Position numbers and translations under genes: made by a program. A stretch of DNA of 64,000 bases from NCBI RefSeq assembly GCF_000750955.1, contig NZ_CCEJ010000009.1, positions 163,936 to 227,935 of the forward strand, read 5' to 3'. How positions within the stretch are numbered: the stretch's first letter is position 1; each line of letters begins with the position of its first letter. The notes beneath the pieces were generated by a model. The model had not been told where the DNA came from and did not search any database. It saw only the letters and a list, made by a program, of their open reading frames with translations. The DNA is from Criblamydia sequanensis CRIB-18. Lineage in GTDB: Bacteria > Chlamydiota > Chlamydiia > Chlamydiales > Criblamydiaceae. This document shows, in pieces, positions 1-8,956 of this stretch.

Positions 1-2
1 TA

Positions 3-197
3 AGGGATGGGGTAGCTTGTCTTCTTTCAACTTCTGTTACATTTTCGCTTGGATACATTTTCGCGGGAAATTATGAAGCTATTATTTCATTTTTTAAAAC
101 GTATAATAACATTGTAATCTTAACAATTTTATTTTTGATAATAGCGTTTGTACTATATCGATTTATAAAGAAAAAAAATCATCAGATCTCTAAATAG
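3..197 (+). CDS. C-terminal end of a DedA-like membrane protein (partial)
   Basis: An open frame enters from the left edge and stops at 195-197, giving 64 residues. It begins RDGVACLLSTS and has a stretch ending in LGYIFAG, followed by a strongly hydrophobic helix and a basic tail (RFIKKKNHQISK). A final Gly-Tyr-containing helix plus a basic cytoplasmic end is what the C-terminus of DedA/SNARE-associated family membrane proteins looks like, but the catalytic part lies outside the window. It is therefore a partial gene with a tentative family call. Confidence 0.5.
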   Translation, partial: RDGVACLLSTSVTFSLGYIFAGNYEAIISFFKTYNNIVILTILFLIIAFVLYRFIKKKNHQISK

Positions 198-288
198 TAA
201 TTTAAGGAAAGTGCATTTAGAGTTAATATTATTTGCAAAAGCTTAAGAGAATTTCTCCAAAACAACAAAAGCCTGATTTAATTTATCG

Positions 289-807
289 ATGCTGACCATT
301 CCAAATTTAATATCGCTTTTACGGCTTCCCCTCGCAATCCTATTTGTATTCAGCGGAAGTTTTTTTAGAGCTGTAGTCCTTATCCTAGCTGCTTTCTCTG
401 ATTTTCTAGACGGTTTTATCGCGAGGCGCTATTCCACTACGAGCCGCTATGGGACTTTAATTGACCCGGTCATGGATAAATTATTTGTGATCATTGTTTT
501 AGCAACACTCATACAAGAATCCTCTCTTGAACCTTGGGAAATAGCAAGCTTGCTTTGTAGAGATATTTCGGTATTTATTTTTGGGATTTACCTTATTTTG
601 ACAGGAAAGCTTGAAAGTTATCGATTAAGATCAATTTGGTCGGGAAAAGTGACAACCGCCCTTCAATTTGTTGTCTTATTCTTGATGACTCTTGGAATTA
701 CCCCCTCTCCTTTTGTCTTTAGCATCTTTATTTTGCTTGGGCTAGCCGCTCTTTTTGAGCTCTACCTGACAAGCCGCTTTGAGATGCGTCAAGATGAAAT
801 CTCATAA
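289..807 (+). CDS. pgsA: CDP-alcohol phosphatidyltransferase, PgsA-like
   Basis: Integral membrane enzyme of 172 residues that would condense a CDP-diacylglycerol with an alcohol, most likely glycerol 3-phosphate for phosphatidylglycerol synthesis. The full family signature is visible: D38, D41-G42, A45-R46, G55, D59 and D63 in the spacing DxxDG-xx-AR-x8-G-xxx-D-xxx-D; these acidic residues bind metal and the CDP group. The N-terminus (TIPNLISLLRLPLA) is the usual PgsA/Pgs1 opening and hydrophobic helices fill the rest. It is slightly shorter than typical PgsA. The substrate alcohol cannot be proven from the motif alone. No clear ribosome-binding site precedes the ATG. Confidence 0.8.
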   Translation: MLTIPNLISLLRLPLAILFVFSGSFFRAVVLILAAFSDFLDGFIARRYSTTSRYGTLIDPVMDKLFVIIVLATLIQESSLEPWEIASLLCRDISVFIFGIYLILTGKLESYRLRSIWSGKVTTALQFVVLFLMTLGITPSPFVFSIFILLGLAALFELYLTSRFEMRQDEIS

Positions 808-1208
808 ATAGAAAAGACGCTTTATATAATCGCTTAACCTGGAAACATCGACCCCTCACCTTTAGGCAAAAGATTCAAATATTTTAGAAACAACATCTTC
901 TTGCGTCAAATTTTGATTAGAAAGAAAGACTAAGGAGGCATTGAATCCCTGATTACCTCCCCTAATCCGTTAAGCAAGCGCTACAGTTAAGCTTATAGAA
1001 ACAATTTTACTATGATTGTAAGCAAGATGCCACGCAGTATAAAAGCCAAGATAAATAAAACCGTTTTCTATCTAAAAACCGTTCTATTTATCTTGGCTTT
1101 TTTGAAAGAGTGATACTCCCCAATAAGTTAGTCGCTTGATGCTTCATTTTACACATTTGATTTGCTAAATGTGTCCTTTCTCCATCAAAGCGTCAGTTCG
1201 ATCTCTAT
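808..1208. other. 401-bp intergenic region with an unidentified gene remnant and a terminator
   Basis: No intact gene. On the minus strand positions 969-862 stay open for about 35 codons ending in LTQEDVVSKIFESFA and a stop, with no start codon. This reads like the C-terminal stub of a lost soluble protein, but I do not recognise the family. A perfect inverted repeat at 1041-1103 is listed separately as a terminator. Nothing else is recognisable. Confidence 0.4.
1041..1103. terminator. Bidirectional intrinsic terminator
   Basis: AAAAGCCAAGATAAATA (1041-1057) is perfectly complemented 17 bases long by the segment ending near 1100, followed by a run of T. The A-rich left flank lets it work in both directions, so it can end the plus-strand lipid gene and the minus-strand nucleotide transporter that converge here. 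Confidence 0.85.
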
Positions 1209-2777
1209 TTAAGCATTTGCAACAGCGGGAGGCTTTTCTTCTTTAGCCCCTTCACTGATAAGATCAGTTTTCTCACCGCTTACTTTCTCAGCAAACATAC
1301 GGCCAAGAGCCTTCACAGCAACAATCCAACCGGTAATAGAGCCCATAATGATGACGGCTACATAAGGAGCGCTAGAAGAAAGGCTTCCAAAGACGAGGAG
1401 AAGACCTTGATGGAGCAATGAACCCCCTGATTTTCCAAGCCTTGAACCAATGCCATCGATCGCAGCCTTCCCTTTCAACTTGCTCTCATGGCTTAGCGGA
1501 ATAAAGGTAATTTCTTTAGTCGCATCAAAAACTGAGTACTTCATGGCTTTACTCAAGCAGTTTTGCGCAGCTCCAAAATAGACGGCAATTGCAAGAGGGG
1601 TAAGGCCTGTCATTAACACCGCGTAGTCTGCTAAATGTTCTTGGAAGATCATAAAGGTGAAAAACCCGCCGCAAGTGATCAGCATCATAACGGGAGTGAT
1701 AAGGGCTGTTTTTGTCCAACCAAACCTGGCTATGATCTGCGCCATAAAAATAGAGACCATTGTGGAGACAATACCCATAATTGAAGTTAAGTTATTAAGA
1801 AACTGGTTTACTTCTGTCGGGGATTTAAATTGAGCTCTCAGCCTGTCTTTCCAGACCACTTCAGCCAAGTTTATTGTCAGGTTATAAGCTACGACTAAGA
1901 CAGCGATGCAAATAAGATACTTAGAGTTGGAAAGGTAAGAGAAGCTGTCCTTAATAGAGGATTTTCTTTTTGACTTTTTTAACTCTAATTTGGATTTATG
2001 AAATTCATCAAAGGAAGGGTCATTTAAGACATTTTTATTCATCCAGCGAAACATGGCCATAATAGCGATGCTTGTAACCGTGATAACAAGAACTAGAACC
2101 ATCATGGTCTGTTCCCAGCTGCTTGATCCAAATGGAATTGAAGGGTTGAATTCATCCCCAAGAGATACAAAGTTTGCAGCTTGCCCCGCAGCTATGGCCG
2201 CAAGGTTTGAGAAAATGCTAAAAACACTATAAAAACGCCTCGCCACCTGAATTTTAGTCACTTCATTGGCAAATCCCCAGAAGAGAACAGACATCACAAT
2301 TGTTGTCCAAAGCTCGCAAAGGACATAAAATAAAGTAAAAGTCCAGTGGCATAGCATGGAAACAAGCCCTTTGAAGCCTGCAGGAAGAATTCCTTGAAGC
2401 GTATCTGCAAGACCGTGAGGGTGAAGAGTCTCCCTTAGCGGGTAGAGAACAAAAGCGAAAAGAAGGTATCCGCAAGAAAAAACTGAAATAATGATATAAA
2501 AGACTTTTTCTTGACTAAAGCGATTGCTAAGTTTAGTGAAGACGAGAGTAGAAATGATAGCGGCCGGCAGCATGACCCAAAGTTTAATAAAGGGGATAAC
2601 CTCGGCTCCTGAAGCTGTAATGACAATCGAATCTTTTAAGCTTCTAAGAATGCTGTAGTTAAAACATACAAAAAAAAGAATGAACACCATAGGTAGAAGC
2701 ATGCGAAGTTCATGGCGATAAATAGGCCAGATAAAAGAACGCAACTTGCTAAATTCCCTATCAACTGATTGGTTCAT
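1209..2777 (-). CDS. TLC-family nucleotide transporter (ATP/ADP translocase type), copy B
   Basis: Twelve-helix inner-membrane nucleotide transporter of 522 residues, of the family used by chlamydiae, rickettsiae and plastids to exchange host ATP for ADP or import other nucleotides. The conserved first-helix block LRSLKDSIVITASGAEVIPF, with the substrate-contacting lysine of the KD pair, is present, as is the conserved C-terminal region FDATKEITFIPLSHESK and GKSGGS. It lies 193 bp downstream of a second copy, separated by a terminator, so it probably has its own promoter. Substrate (ATP/ADP exchange, nucleotide uniport or proton symport) cannot be decided from sequence. Confidence 0.93.
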   Translation of the reverse strand: MNQSVDREFSKLRSFIWPIYRHELRMLLPMVFILFFVCFNYSILRSLKDSIVITASGAEVIPFIKLWVMLPAAIISTLVFTKLSNRFSQEKVFYIIISVFSCGYLLFAFVLYPLRETLHPHGLADTLQGILPAGFKGLVSMLCHWTFTLFYVLCELWTTIVMSVLFWGFANEVTKIQVARRFYSVFSIFSNLAAIAAGQAANFVSLGDEFNPSIPFGSSSWEQTMMVLVLVITVTSIAIMAMFRWMNKNVLNDPSFDEFHKSKLELKKSKRKSSIKDSFSYLSNSKYLICIAVLVVAYNLTINLAEVVWKDRLRAQFKSPTEVNQFLNNLTSIMGIVSTMVSIFMAQIIARFGWTKTALITPVMMLITCGGFFTFMIFQEHLADYAVLMTGLTPLAIAVYFGAAQNCLSKAMKYSVFDATKEITFIPLSHESKLKGKAAIDGIGSRLGKSGGSLLHQGLLLVFGSLSSSAPYVAVIIMGSITGWIVAVKALGRMFAEKVSGEKTDLISEGAKEEKPPAVANA

Positions 2778-2902
2778 GAGAAACCTTTTTTACAATAAAT
2801 AAATTATAAACTTTTCAAAAAATTTTTTCAACAAAATCTTTATAAATTTTTGTTAAAAAAGTAAGGTTAATAAGCTAAAAACATTAAATATAGTTTACTA
2901 AA

Positions 2903-2937
2903 AATAAAAAAGATAGCCCTCTTTCGAAGGCTACCCG
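2903..2937 (-). terminator. Intrinsic terminator between the two nucleotide transporters
   Basis: On the minus strand GGTAGCC pairs with GGCTATC through a short loop and is followed by a run of at least six T. It sits directly after the stop of the upstream transporter (2971) and before the downstream one, so the two genes are likely separate transcription units. Confidence 0.65.
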
Positions 2938-2970
2938 TAAAAATCAAATAAACTAGCTATACGCTCTCTT

Positions 2971-4599
2971 TTAAGCGGTCTGCTCTTTGGGTTGTTTCAA
3001 AGCTCCCCTTTCTCCGGATCCGGTCAATAGAGCAAATTCTTTACCTAAAAGGTAGGTTGCCCCTCCCCAGATAGCGATTACTATAAAAAGGAACACGCTA
3101 ACAATCGGCGCACTTGCAGTAATGGTTGAAAAAAGAATCAAGAGAGTTTGATAAATCACAGAACCCCCTGATTTTCCAAGTCTTGAACAAAGCCCATCCA
3201 CAACCGCTTTGCCCTTAATTTTACTTTCCGCACTTAAAGGAACAAAGGCCATTTCTCGAGTGGCGTCAAAAACAGTGTATTTTGCCCCCCGGCTTAAAAT
3301 ATTTTGCATGGAACCAAAGAAAACTACAAGCGCCAAAGGAGAGAATCCCATTCCAATTAAAGTGGCAGGGCTGAATTCTTTGAGAAAAAAACTTCCGAAA
3401 AATCCAATGCTTGAAATAAAGAGGATAACCGGAGTTAGAAGCGCTGTAAAGGACCACCCTAGCTTTCTAATTGAATTGCCTGAGATAAAAAGGGCTGTAA
3501 ATGTAGCAATCGCACCGATAATTGTAGACACATGGTTCATGTAAAGATTGTAGTCTTTAGGATCTGGAAAAAGCGCATGAACTTCATGTTTCCATAAAAC
3601 TTCCACAAAATTGATGACGATATTGTAGGCGATGACAATCAAAGCAATATAGACTAAATAACTTGAGTTCCAGAGGTATCGAATGCTTGCTCTCATAGAG
3701 ATTTTTCCGCGCACCTTGACATCTTGCCCGAGCATTCCGGGTTCTGCAAAGAGCGGGTCTGTGAGGACTTGTTTGTTAAACCAGCGAAAGAGCAGCATCG
3801 CGAGAATCCCTGAAAGAATTACTAAGCCTACAAGGATCATCATTGACTGTTCCCAGGCATCCTTGCCGAAAGGCAAATTAGGGTTGTATTCTTGGCTGCA
3901 TATAATAACGGAAGCGTAGCCTGCCACAACACCCGAGAAATTTGCCCCGACTCCAAAAAGACCGTAGAATCTTGCCGCCTCCCCAAGTCTTGTGACTTGA
4001 TTGGCAAATCCCCAAAAGAGCATCGATAAAATAATATTGCTCCAAAGTTCGCTCATCACATAAAAAGTCGTGCAAGTCCAATTGCGGTACATCGCGATGA
4101 AACCTTTTAAACCAAGCGGTAAAATTGCTTGGAGTTGATCGGCCGTCTGATTGGGATGGAGGGAATCTTTAGCGGGATAGATGATAAAGGTAAAAATGAA
4201 ATAGTAAGCCAGGAAGAGACTCATCATAATATAAAACACGTATTCGAGTTTCATTTTATTTGAGAGTCTTGTAAATAAGAATGTGATTAAAATAGAAGCC
4301 GGGAACATAACCCAGACTTTGATAAAAGGGATGACTTCAGCCCCTGAAGACTTGGCCGTAACTACAACGGCGTCTTTCATTGTCCTTAAAACATTGTAAT
4401 CGAAAGTAATTAGAAAGAAGATGGCGAGTAGTGGAATGAGTTTACGCAACTCATAATTATGGATTGGCCATAAAAAACTGCGCCATTTACCGAATTCTTG
4501 GGCAGTTTCGGTAGCTTTCATTGGCGGCACTCCTTGCGCTTGTGTACGCGCGTCTTCATTTTTAAAGACATTGACCAAATCCTTGAAGATCTTCTTCAA
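2971..4599 (-). CDS. TLC-family nucleotide transporter (ATP/ADP translocase type), copy A
   Basis: A 542-residue paralogue of the neighbouring transporter with the same landmarks: NVLRTMKDAVVVTAKSSGAE in the first helix, WSNIILSMLFWGFANQVT in the middle and FDATREMAFVPLSAESK plus GKSGGS near the C-terminus. It carries an extra 30-residue charged N-terminal extension compared with copy B. In known chlamydiae, one paralogue exchanges ATP for ADP and others import nucleotides with different specificity, so the pair is probably functionally split; which is which is inference only. It starts about 110 bp downstream of pgk on the same strand. Confidence 0.93.
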   Translation of the reverse strand: MKKIFKDLVNVFKNEDARTQAQGVPPMKATETAQEFGKWRSFLWPIHNYELRKLIPLLAIFFLITFDYNVLRTMKDAVVVTAKSSGAEVIPFIKVWVMFPASILITFLFTRLSNKMKLEYVFYIMMSLFLAYYFIFTFIIYPAKDSLHPNQTADQLQAILPLGLKGFIAMYRNWTCTTFYVMSELWSNIILSMLFWGFANQVTRLGEAARFYGLFGVGANFSGVVAGYASVIICSQEYNPNLPFGKDAWEQSMMILVGLVILSGILAMLLFRWFNKQVLTDPLFAEPGMLGQDVKVRGKISMRASIRYLWNSSYLVYIALIVIAYNIVINFVEVLWKHEVHALFPDPKDYNLYMNHVSTIIGAIATFTALFISGNSIRKLGWSFTALLTPVILFISSIGFFGSFFLKEFSPATLIGMGFSPLALVVFFGSMQNILSRGAKYTVFDATREMAFVPLSAESKIKGKAVVDGLCSRLGKSGGSVIYQTLLILFSTITASAPIVSVFLFIVIAIWGGATYLLGKEFALLTGSGERGALKQPKEQTA

Positions 4600-4710
4600 G
4601 ACAATCCTTTTTAAAAGGAATTATTTACTTTTGTGAGAAAGATTTTATCTTTTTTCATTTTTAATCACAATAGCTTTCTTTACTGCCTCTTTAAAAAGAA
4701 AAAGTTTTTT

Positions 4711-5904
4711 TTATTTTTTTAAAGCCTCCAATCCGGGTAAGGTTCCTTTCTCTATAAATTCAAGCGATGCGCCGCCGCCTGTAGACATATGAGTGATTTT
4801 AGACCCCAATTTAAAGGAGTTGATAGCGGCAATCGTATCTCCACCACCTACAATAGACAGTTTTGCAGATTCAATAACCGCCTTTGCGATTTCAAAAGTG
4901 CCAAGTGAAAAGGACGCAATTTCAAAAATACCAAAAGGTCCGTTCCAAAAAATAGTTTTTGCGCGTGAAATTAATGAAGTAAAATGTTGAATGGTTTTAG
5001 GCCCGATATCAACCCCCATCATTCCATCCGGTATCCCAACGGAATTAGGAGCGACTTTTTTTTGAGCATCGTTTGATAGATGATCGACAATAATGCTATC
5101 TTCGGGAAGATAAATAGGTACGTTTTTTGCTTTCGCTTCTTCTAAAGTTCTCCTCGCTTCCTCAAGAAGATCCTCTTCACAAATCGAAGATCCGATTTTA
5201 ACTCCATAGGCTTTTAAAAAAGTATAAGCCATACCCCCGCCGATGATGATGCCATCCACATGGGAGAGAAGAGATTTTATAACGCCAAGCTTGCTTGAAA
5301 CTTTTGCACCCCCGATTAGAGCAAGATAAGGTCTCTCCGGATTTTTTAAAGCCTTTTCAAGAAAGGAGACTTCTTTTTCCAGAAGAAAACCGGCTGCCTT
5401 TTTTTTATAAAGCCCGGCTAAAGGAACAATGGAAGCATGAGGTCTATGGGAAGACCCAAAAGCATCATTCACGTAAATATCGCCAAGCTCGGCCAATTTC
5501 TTTGCAAACCCGGGATCTTTTTCCGGCTTTTCCTCACCTTCATGAAAACGTAGATTCTCAAGCAAAAGGACTTCTTTGGGCTTTAAATTTTTAGCTGCAT
5601 TAAGGGCTTCATCGCTTACGCAATCATCAATAAAGCGAACCTTTCTTTTTATCAGCTTTTCCAAATCTTTGGCGCAAGGCTTTAAGGATAATTTAGAGTC
5701 CTTTCCTTTCGGGCGCCCCATATGGCTTAATAAAATAAGGGAGCCTCCTTCATTAAGGACATGCTCAATTGAAGGCAAAGTCTCCTGAATCCTTGTATCG
5801 TCAAGAATATTTCCGGAATCATCAAGCGGAACATTAAAATCCACTCTCATGACCACTTTTTTTCCTCTAACATTCACATCTTCAAGGTTTAAAATTCCAT
5901 CCAT
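4711..5904 (-). CDS. pgk: Phosphoglycerate kinase
   Basis: Cytoplasmic glycolytic enzyme making ATP and 3-phosphoglycerate from 1,3-bisphosphoglycerate. At 397 residues it is normal length. The substrate-site block VVMRVDFNVPLD near the N-terminus, LLSHMGRPKG, the basic-patch segment FGSSHRPHAS, the GGAKVSSKLGVI segment and the nucleotide-loop GGGDTIAAI are all present. It precedes the two nucleotide transporters on the same strand, which fits a parasite that tops up ATP both by glycolysis and by import. Confidence 0.97.
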   Translation of the reverse strand: MDGILNLEDVNVRGKKVVMRVDFNVPLDDSGNILDDTRIQETLPSIEHVLNEGGSLILLSHMGRPKGKDSKLSLKPCAKDLEKLIKRKVRFIDDCVSDEALNAAKNLKPKEVLLLENLRFHEGEEKPEKDPGFAKKLAELGDIYVNDAFGSSHRPHASIVPLAGLYKKKAAGFLLEKEVSFLEKALKNPERPYLALIGGAKVSSKLGVIKSLLSHVDGIIIGGGMAYTFLKAYGVKIGSSICEEDLLEEARRTLEEAKAKNVPIYLPEDSIIVDHLSNDAQKKVAPNSVGIPDGMMGVDIGPKTIQHFTSLISRAKTIFWNGPFGIFEIASFSLGTFEIAKAVIESAKLSIVGGGDTIAAINSFKLGSKITHMSTGGGASLEFIEKGTLPGLEALKK

Positions 5905-6010
5905 TTACGTTTATTCCCCTTAAAAAATTTGTTAGAGATTGTCGAATTAATAAACGATTGGCAAAGTAGCTGTCAAGTGAGTAACCTTAAGCGAGGCTTT
6001 CAAAATTCAA

Positions 6011-6649
6011 ATGAAATATGAAGTTCAAAGAAAAGAGTATACCAAAAGGACCCTGGATCAAAATGAGCTTGGAGAAGACCCTTTAAAAGCCCTTTCCTCA
6101 TGGCTTCAAGAAGCCTTTGACCTTTCTTTGCTGGAGCCGAATGCGGCAGTTTTAGCCACTGCAAATAAACTTGGCAGGCCGACAAGCAGATCTATTCTAA
6201 TTAAAGAAATTGATGATGAGGCCTTATTTTTCTATACCAATTTGGAAAGTCGAAAAGCTTCCGATTTGAAGGAAAACCCTTATGCTTCCCTAACATTTCT
6301 TTGGAAAGAGCTAGAGCGGCAAGTGACCCTTGAGGGAAAAGTTTTCCTTCTTTCGAGAGAAGAATCCTTTTCTTACTTTAAAACCAGGCCAAGGGAAAGC
6401 CAGCTTGCCGCTTGGGCCTCTTGCCAGGGAAAACCTCTCTCTTCTCGGGAAGAGCTTCTTAATGCTTTTGAAATAGAGAGAAAACGCTTTGAAAATTTCT
6501 TGGAAATCCCGCTTCCTGATAAATGGGGCGGCTTTAGGTTTGTGGCAGAGACGCTCGTTTTCTGGCAGGGAAGGGAAAATAGGTTGCATGATCGCTTCTT
6601 ATTCGTTAAAGAAAAAGAACAATGGAAAGCCACCCGCATTGCTCCTTAA
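6011..6649 (+). CDS. pdxH: Pyridoxamine 5'-phosphate oxidase
   Basis: FMN-dependent oxidase of 212 residues that converts pyridoxamine/pyridoxine phosphate to pyridoxal phosphate in B6 salvage. The N-terminal FMN-site region (TSRSILIKEIDDEALFFYTN) and the family signature near the C-terminus, PDKWGGFRF then FWQGRENRLHDRF, are clear. This is the salvage step; the only other B6-related gene in the window is a PdxS-like protein that looks catalytically dead. Confident family assignment. Confidence 0.95.
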   Translation: MKYEVQRKEYTKRTLDQNELGEDPLKALSSWLQEAFDLSLLEPNAAVLATANKLGRPTSRSILIKEIDDEALFFYTNLESRKASDLKENPYASLTFLWKELERQVTLEGKVFLLSREESFSYFKTRPRESQLAAWASCQGKPLSSREELLNAFEIERKRFENFLEIPLPDKWGGFRFVAETLVFWQGRENRLHDRFLFVKEKEQWKATRIAP

Positions 6650-6670
6650 ACTCTTAAAATAAGAACCTTA

Positions 6671-7396
6671 ATGATTACCTTTGCGACGCATTACCAAGCC
6701 CTTGATGAAAAAGCAGAGCCATTTCGGCCCATCAACTTTAGTCTGATTCATTTGATGTTTGAGTCCGTCTCCCTTTTTCATCCTAATTGCAGAAAAGTTC
6801 TTCTTACCGATCGGAAAACTCATTTTGAAGAGGAAACTTTTGAGATCATCCGCTACCCGATAGACAATTACCCTTTACGTTATGCGGAGACAGTAGCTCA
6901 AGCGCAGTTTCTAAAATCGCACCCCGAAAATGGAAATCTTATTTTTTTAGATTTCGATATCCTTGTACAAGCTAATTTAGAGTCTGTTTTTGAAAATACG
7001 GAAGATATATTTCTTACCCTTCGCCCCTCTCCTATTATCCCCATCAACTTAGGGGTGACTTTTGTGAAACGGGGAAGCTTTCAAAAGGCTTTTAAATTTT
7101 TTAATCAAATTCTTGCAAAAATGCTTCTTCAAAATAACCGGCTCATGAACTGGGGCGGTAGCCAAAAAGCCATTTGGGGACTTTTACAGCCCTCCATCGT
7201 CCGCATGGACAAGGACAAAGATTCTATCACTCTAGACTCATTAAATATCAAATTCTTAAAAGGGGATATTTATAATTACTCTTCAGAAACAGTAGAGGAA
7301 ATGGAAAAACACCATCCTGATAAGAAGATCCTACATTTTAAAGGCCACTTAAAAGAAGCCATGCCGATTTATTTTGATAAATACCTTAAAAAATAA
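6671..7396 (+). CDS. Putative GT-A-like glycosyltransferase
   Basis: 241 residues with no signal peptide or membrane helix. A buried strand followed by FLDFDILV gives a DxD motif at about residue 95, the usual nucleotide-sugar and metal site of GT-A enzymes. Further along are NLGVTFVKRG and a late ILHFKGHLKEA, both similar to what GT8-like proteins show after the DxD. The start lies 21 bp after pdxH, so the two are probably co-transcribed. The sugar donor and acceptor are unknown, and I cannot assign a named family with confidence. Confidence 0.5.
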   Translation: MITFATHYQALDEKAEPFRPINFSLIHLMFESVSLFHPNCRKVLLTDRKTHFEEETFEIIRYPIDNYPLRYAETVAQAQFLKSHPENGNLIFLDFDILVQANLESVFENTEDIFLTLRPSPIIPINLGVTFVKRGSFQKAFKFFNQILAKMLLQNNRLMNWGGSQKAIWGLLQPSIVRMDKDKDSITLDSLNIKFLKGDIYNYSSETVEEMEKHHPDKKILHFKGHLKEAMPIYFDKYLKK

Positions 7397-7438
7397 AAAA
7401 GCTATTTAAGGTTACCCAAAAAAAGCTTTTTTAATAAA

Positions 7439-7870
7439 TTAAACCCGTACGGCTAAGACATCACACTTCGCGCCATGCAAAACAGCGGTTGATGTAGATC
7501 CTAAAAGCATTAATGATAAGCCATGCCTTCCATGGCTTCCCACCACAATAAGGTCAGCGCCTATTTCCTGAGCCACATCCAAAATTAGGTTTTTTGGAGG
7601 CCCTATCTTTAGATGTATGTTTGCTTTATCGACATCAATTTTTTCAGCTAAACTTTCAAGGCGACCCATTAGAGAAGCCTCCAAGTCTTTTTGCCATTGG
7701 GAAACCACCGGCATTTCATAGGAATCTCCATAACCGGTTGGAATTTCGACCGCATGGACAATACTGATCGCACTATTATTCATTTTTTTTAATTCTAACG
7801 CTTTTCTTGATACCGGCTCATCATCTTCATCAATTAAATCGGCAGCAAAAAGAATGTGTTGGTAAACCAT
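7439..7870 (-). CDS. Universal stress protein, UspA family
   Basis: Single-domain 143-residue Usp protein starting with the typical YQHILFAADL strand. The ATP-binding signature G-2x-G-9x-G-S/T is present near the end (VVGSHGRHGLSLMLLGSTST). Such proteins bind ATP as dimers and are induced under stress; the exact role is unknown. It is monocistronic, divergent from the ROK kinase and convergent with the glycosyltransferase-like gene. Confidence 0.92.
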   Translation of the reverse strand: MVYQHILFAADLIDEDDEPVSRKALELKKMNNSAISIVHAVEIPTGYGDSYEMPVVSQWQKDLEASLMGRLESLAEKIDVDKANIHLKIGPPKNLILDVAQEIGADLIVVGSHGRHGLSLMLLGSTSTAVLHGAKCDVLAVRV

Positions 7871-7999
7871 AAAAATAAGCCACGCTTTAAATAAGTTGTT
7901 TTAAGTTAATAACAAAAAGTTCTTTTTTAATGCAAAATTTCTTCTTTATCCAAAGAAAAAAAAGGATTATATAAAAACTAAACAAATTTTGAGTTTTGC

Positions 8000-8956
8000 A
8001 TGACAGATAAGAAAAAATGGGTTTCTGGGATCGATCTCGGAGGGACCAAAACATTAATCGTGGCTAAAACAAAAGAAGGCGAAGTTTTAGATAAGCTTGT
8101 GTTTAAAACCGATGCAAAAGAAGGCCCTGAACCTGTTTTTCAACATATCGAAAAAACTCTTCTAGGTTTAACAGAAAAATTAAAAGCCCCACCCTCCGCT
8201 ATTGGAATCGGCGTTGCCGGACAAATTGATAAAAAAGAAGGTAAACTGCTTTTTGGGCCTAATCTTGGATGGAAAGAGGTAGACATCAAAGAAAAGCTTA
8301 AAAAGTTTAATTGTCCGATTACAGTTCTTAATGACGTGAGAGCTGCCACTTTGGGTGAATGGAAGTATGGATCCGGTAAAGGCTTTTCAAACCTGGCTTG
8401 CATTTTTATTGGGACCGGAATAGGCGGAGGCTTTGTTACAGATGGCAAACTTCTCGAAGGCGCGAATAATTCCGCCGGGGAAATAGGTCATATGGTGGTG
8501 GATATGAACGGTCCTAAATGCACCTGCGGAAATTTTGGCTGCTTGGAAGCTTTTGCAGGAGGCTGGGCGATTGCTGAAAACGCAAGACAGCTTATAAAAA
8601 AACATCCTGAAAAAGGCAAAAGAATCCTCGAGCTTGCCAAAGATGATATTTTGGGGATCGATGGAAAAATCATAATAAAAGCATATAATGAAAAAGACCC
8701 TTTAGCAACCATTGTCATTGAACTTGCGATTAAAGCGCTTACAGCCGGGGTTTTATCGATTATCCATGCCGTCAACCCTTCTCTTTTAATTTTTGGAGGA
8801 GGGATCGTGGATGGCTTACCTGATATTGTAACTAAAGTTGAGAAAGAAGTTAGGTTGCGAGGGTTGAACTCTGCACTTTCCAACCTATCTTTTAAAAAAG
8901 CCGCTCTTGAAAAAGAAGCTGTAGCAATTGGAGCTACTGTCCCCTTCATCAACTAA
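8000..8956 (+). CDS. ROK-family sugar kinase, probable glucokinase
   Basis: Cytoplasmic 318-residue kinase that would phosphorylate glucose or a related hexose. Visible ROK features are the phosphate-binding loop SGIDLGGTKT (residues 9-18), ILFIGTGIGGGFV-type second loop (CIFIGTGIGGG), the GEIGHM segment whose histidine ligates zinc, and the zinc cluster C-x-C-x4-C at residues 174-181 (CTCGNFGC). A glucokinase role fits the neighbouring glycolysis gene set but ROK specificity (glucose, ManNAc, fructose) is not decidable here. Its stop overlaps the convergent symporter gene by four bases. Confidence 0.85.
   Translation: MTDKKKWVSGIDLGGTKTLIVAKTKEGEVLDKLVFKTDAKEGPEPVFQHIEKTLLGLTEKLKAPPSAIGIGVAGQIDKKEGKLLFGPNLGWKEVDIKEKLKKFNCPITVLNDVRAATLGEWKYGSGKGFSNLACIFIGTGIGGGFVTDGKLLEGANNSAGEIGHMVVDMNGPKCTCGNFGCLEAFAGGWAIAENARQLIKKHPEKGKRILELAKDDILGIDGKIIIKAYNEKDPLATIVIELAIKALTAGVLSIIHAVNPSLLIFGGGIVDGLPDIVTKVEKEVRLRGLNSALSNLSFKKAALEKEAVAIGATVPFIN

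Noticed and set aside
7396..7438. AAAAAAGCT ... AGCTTTTTT inverted repeat between the glycosyltransferase-like and UspA genes
   Set aside because: The loop is about 20 bases and the stem is mostly A-T, so I could not support a terminator.
8488..8952. 154-residue open frame on the minus strand inside the ROK kinase gene
   Set aside because: It is antisense to a clearly conserved enzyme, its protein is low-complexity and serine/isoleucine-rich, and it has no recognisable motif.
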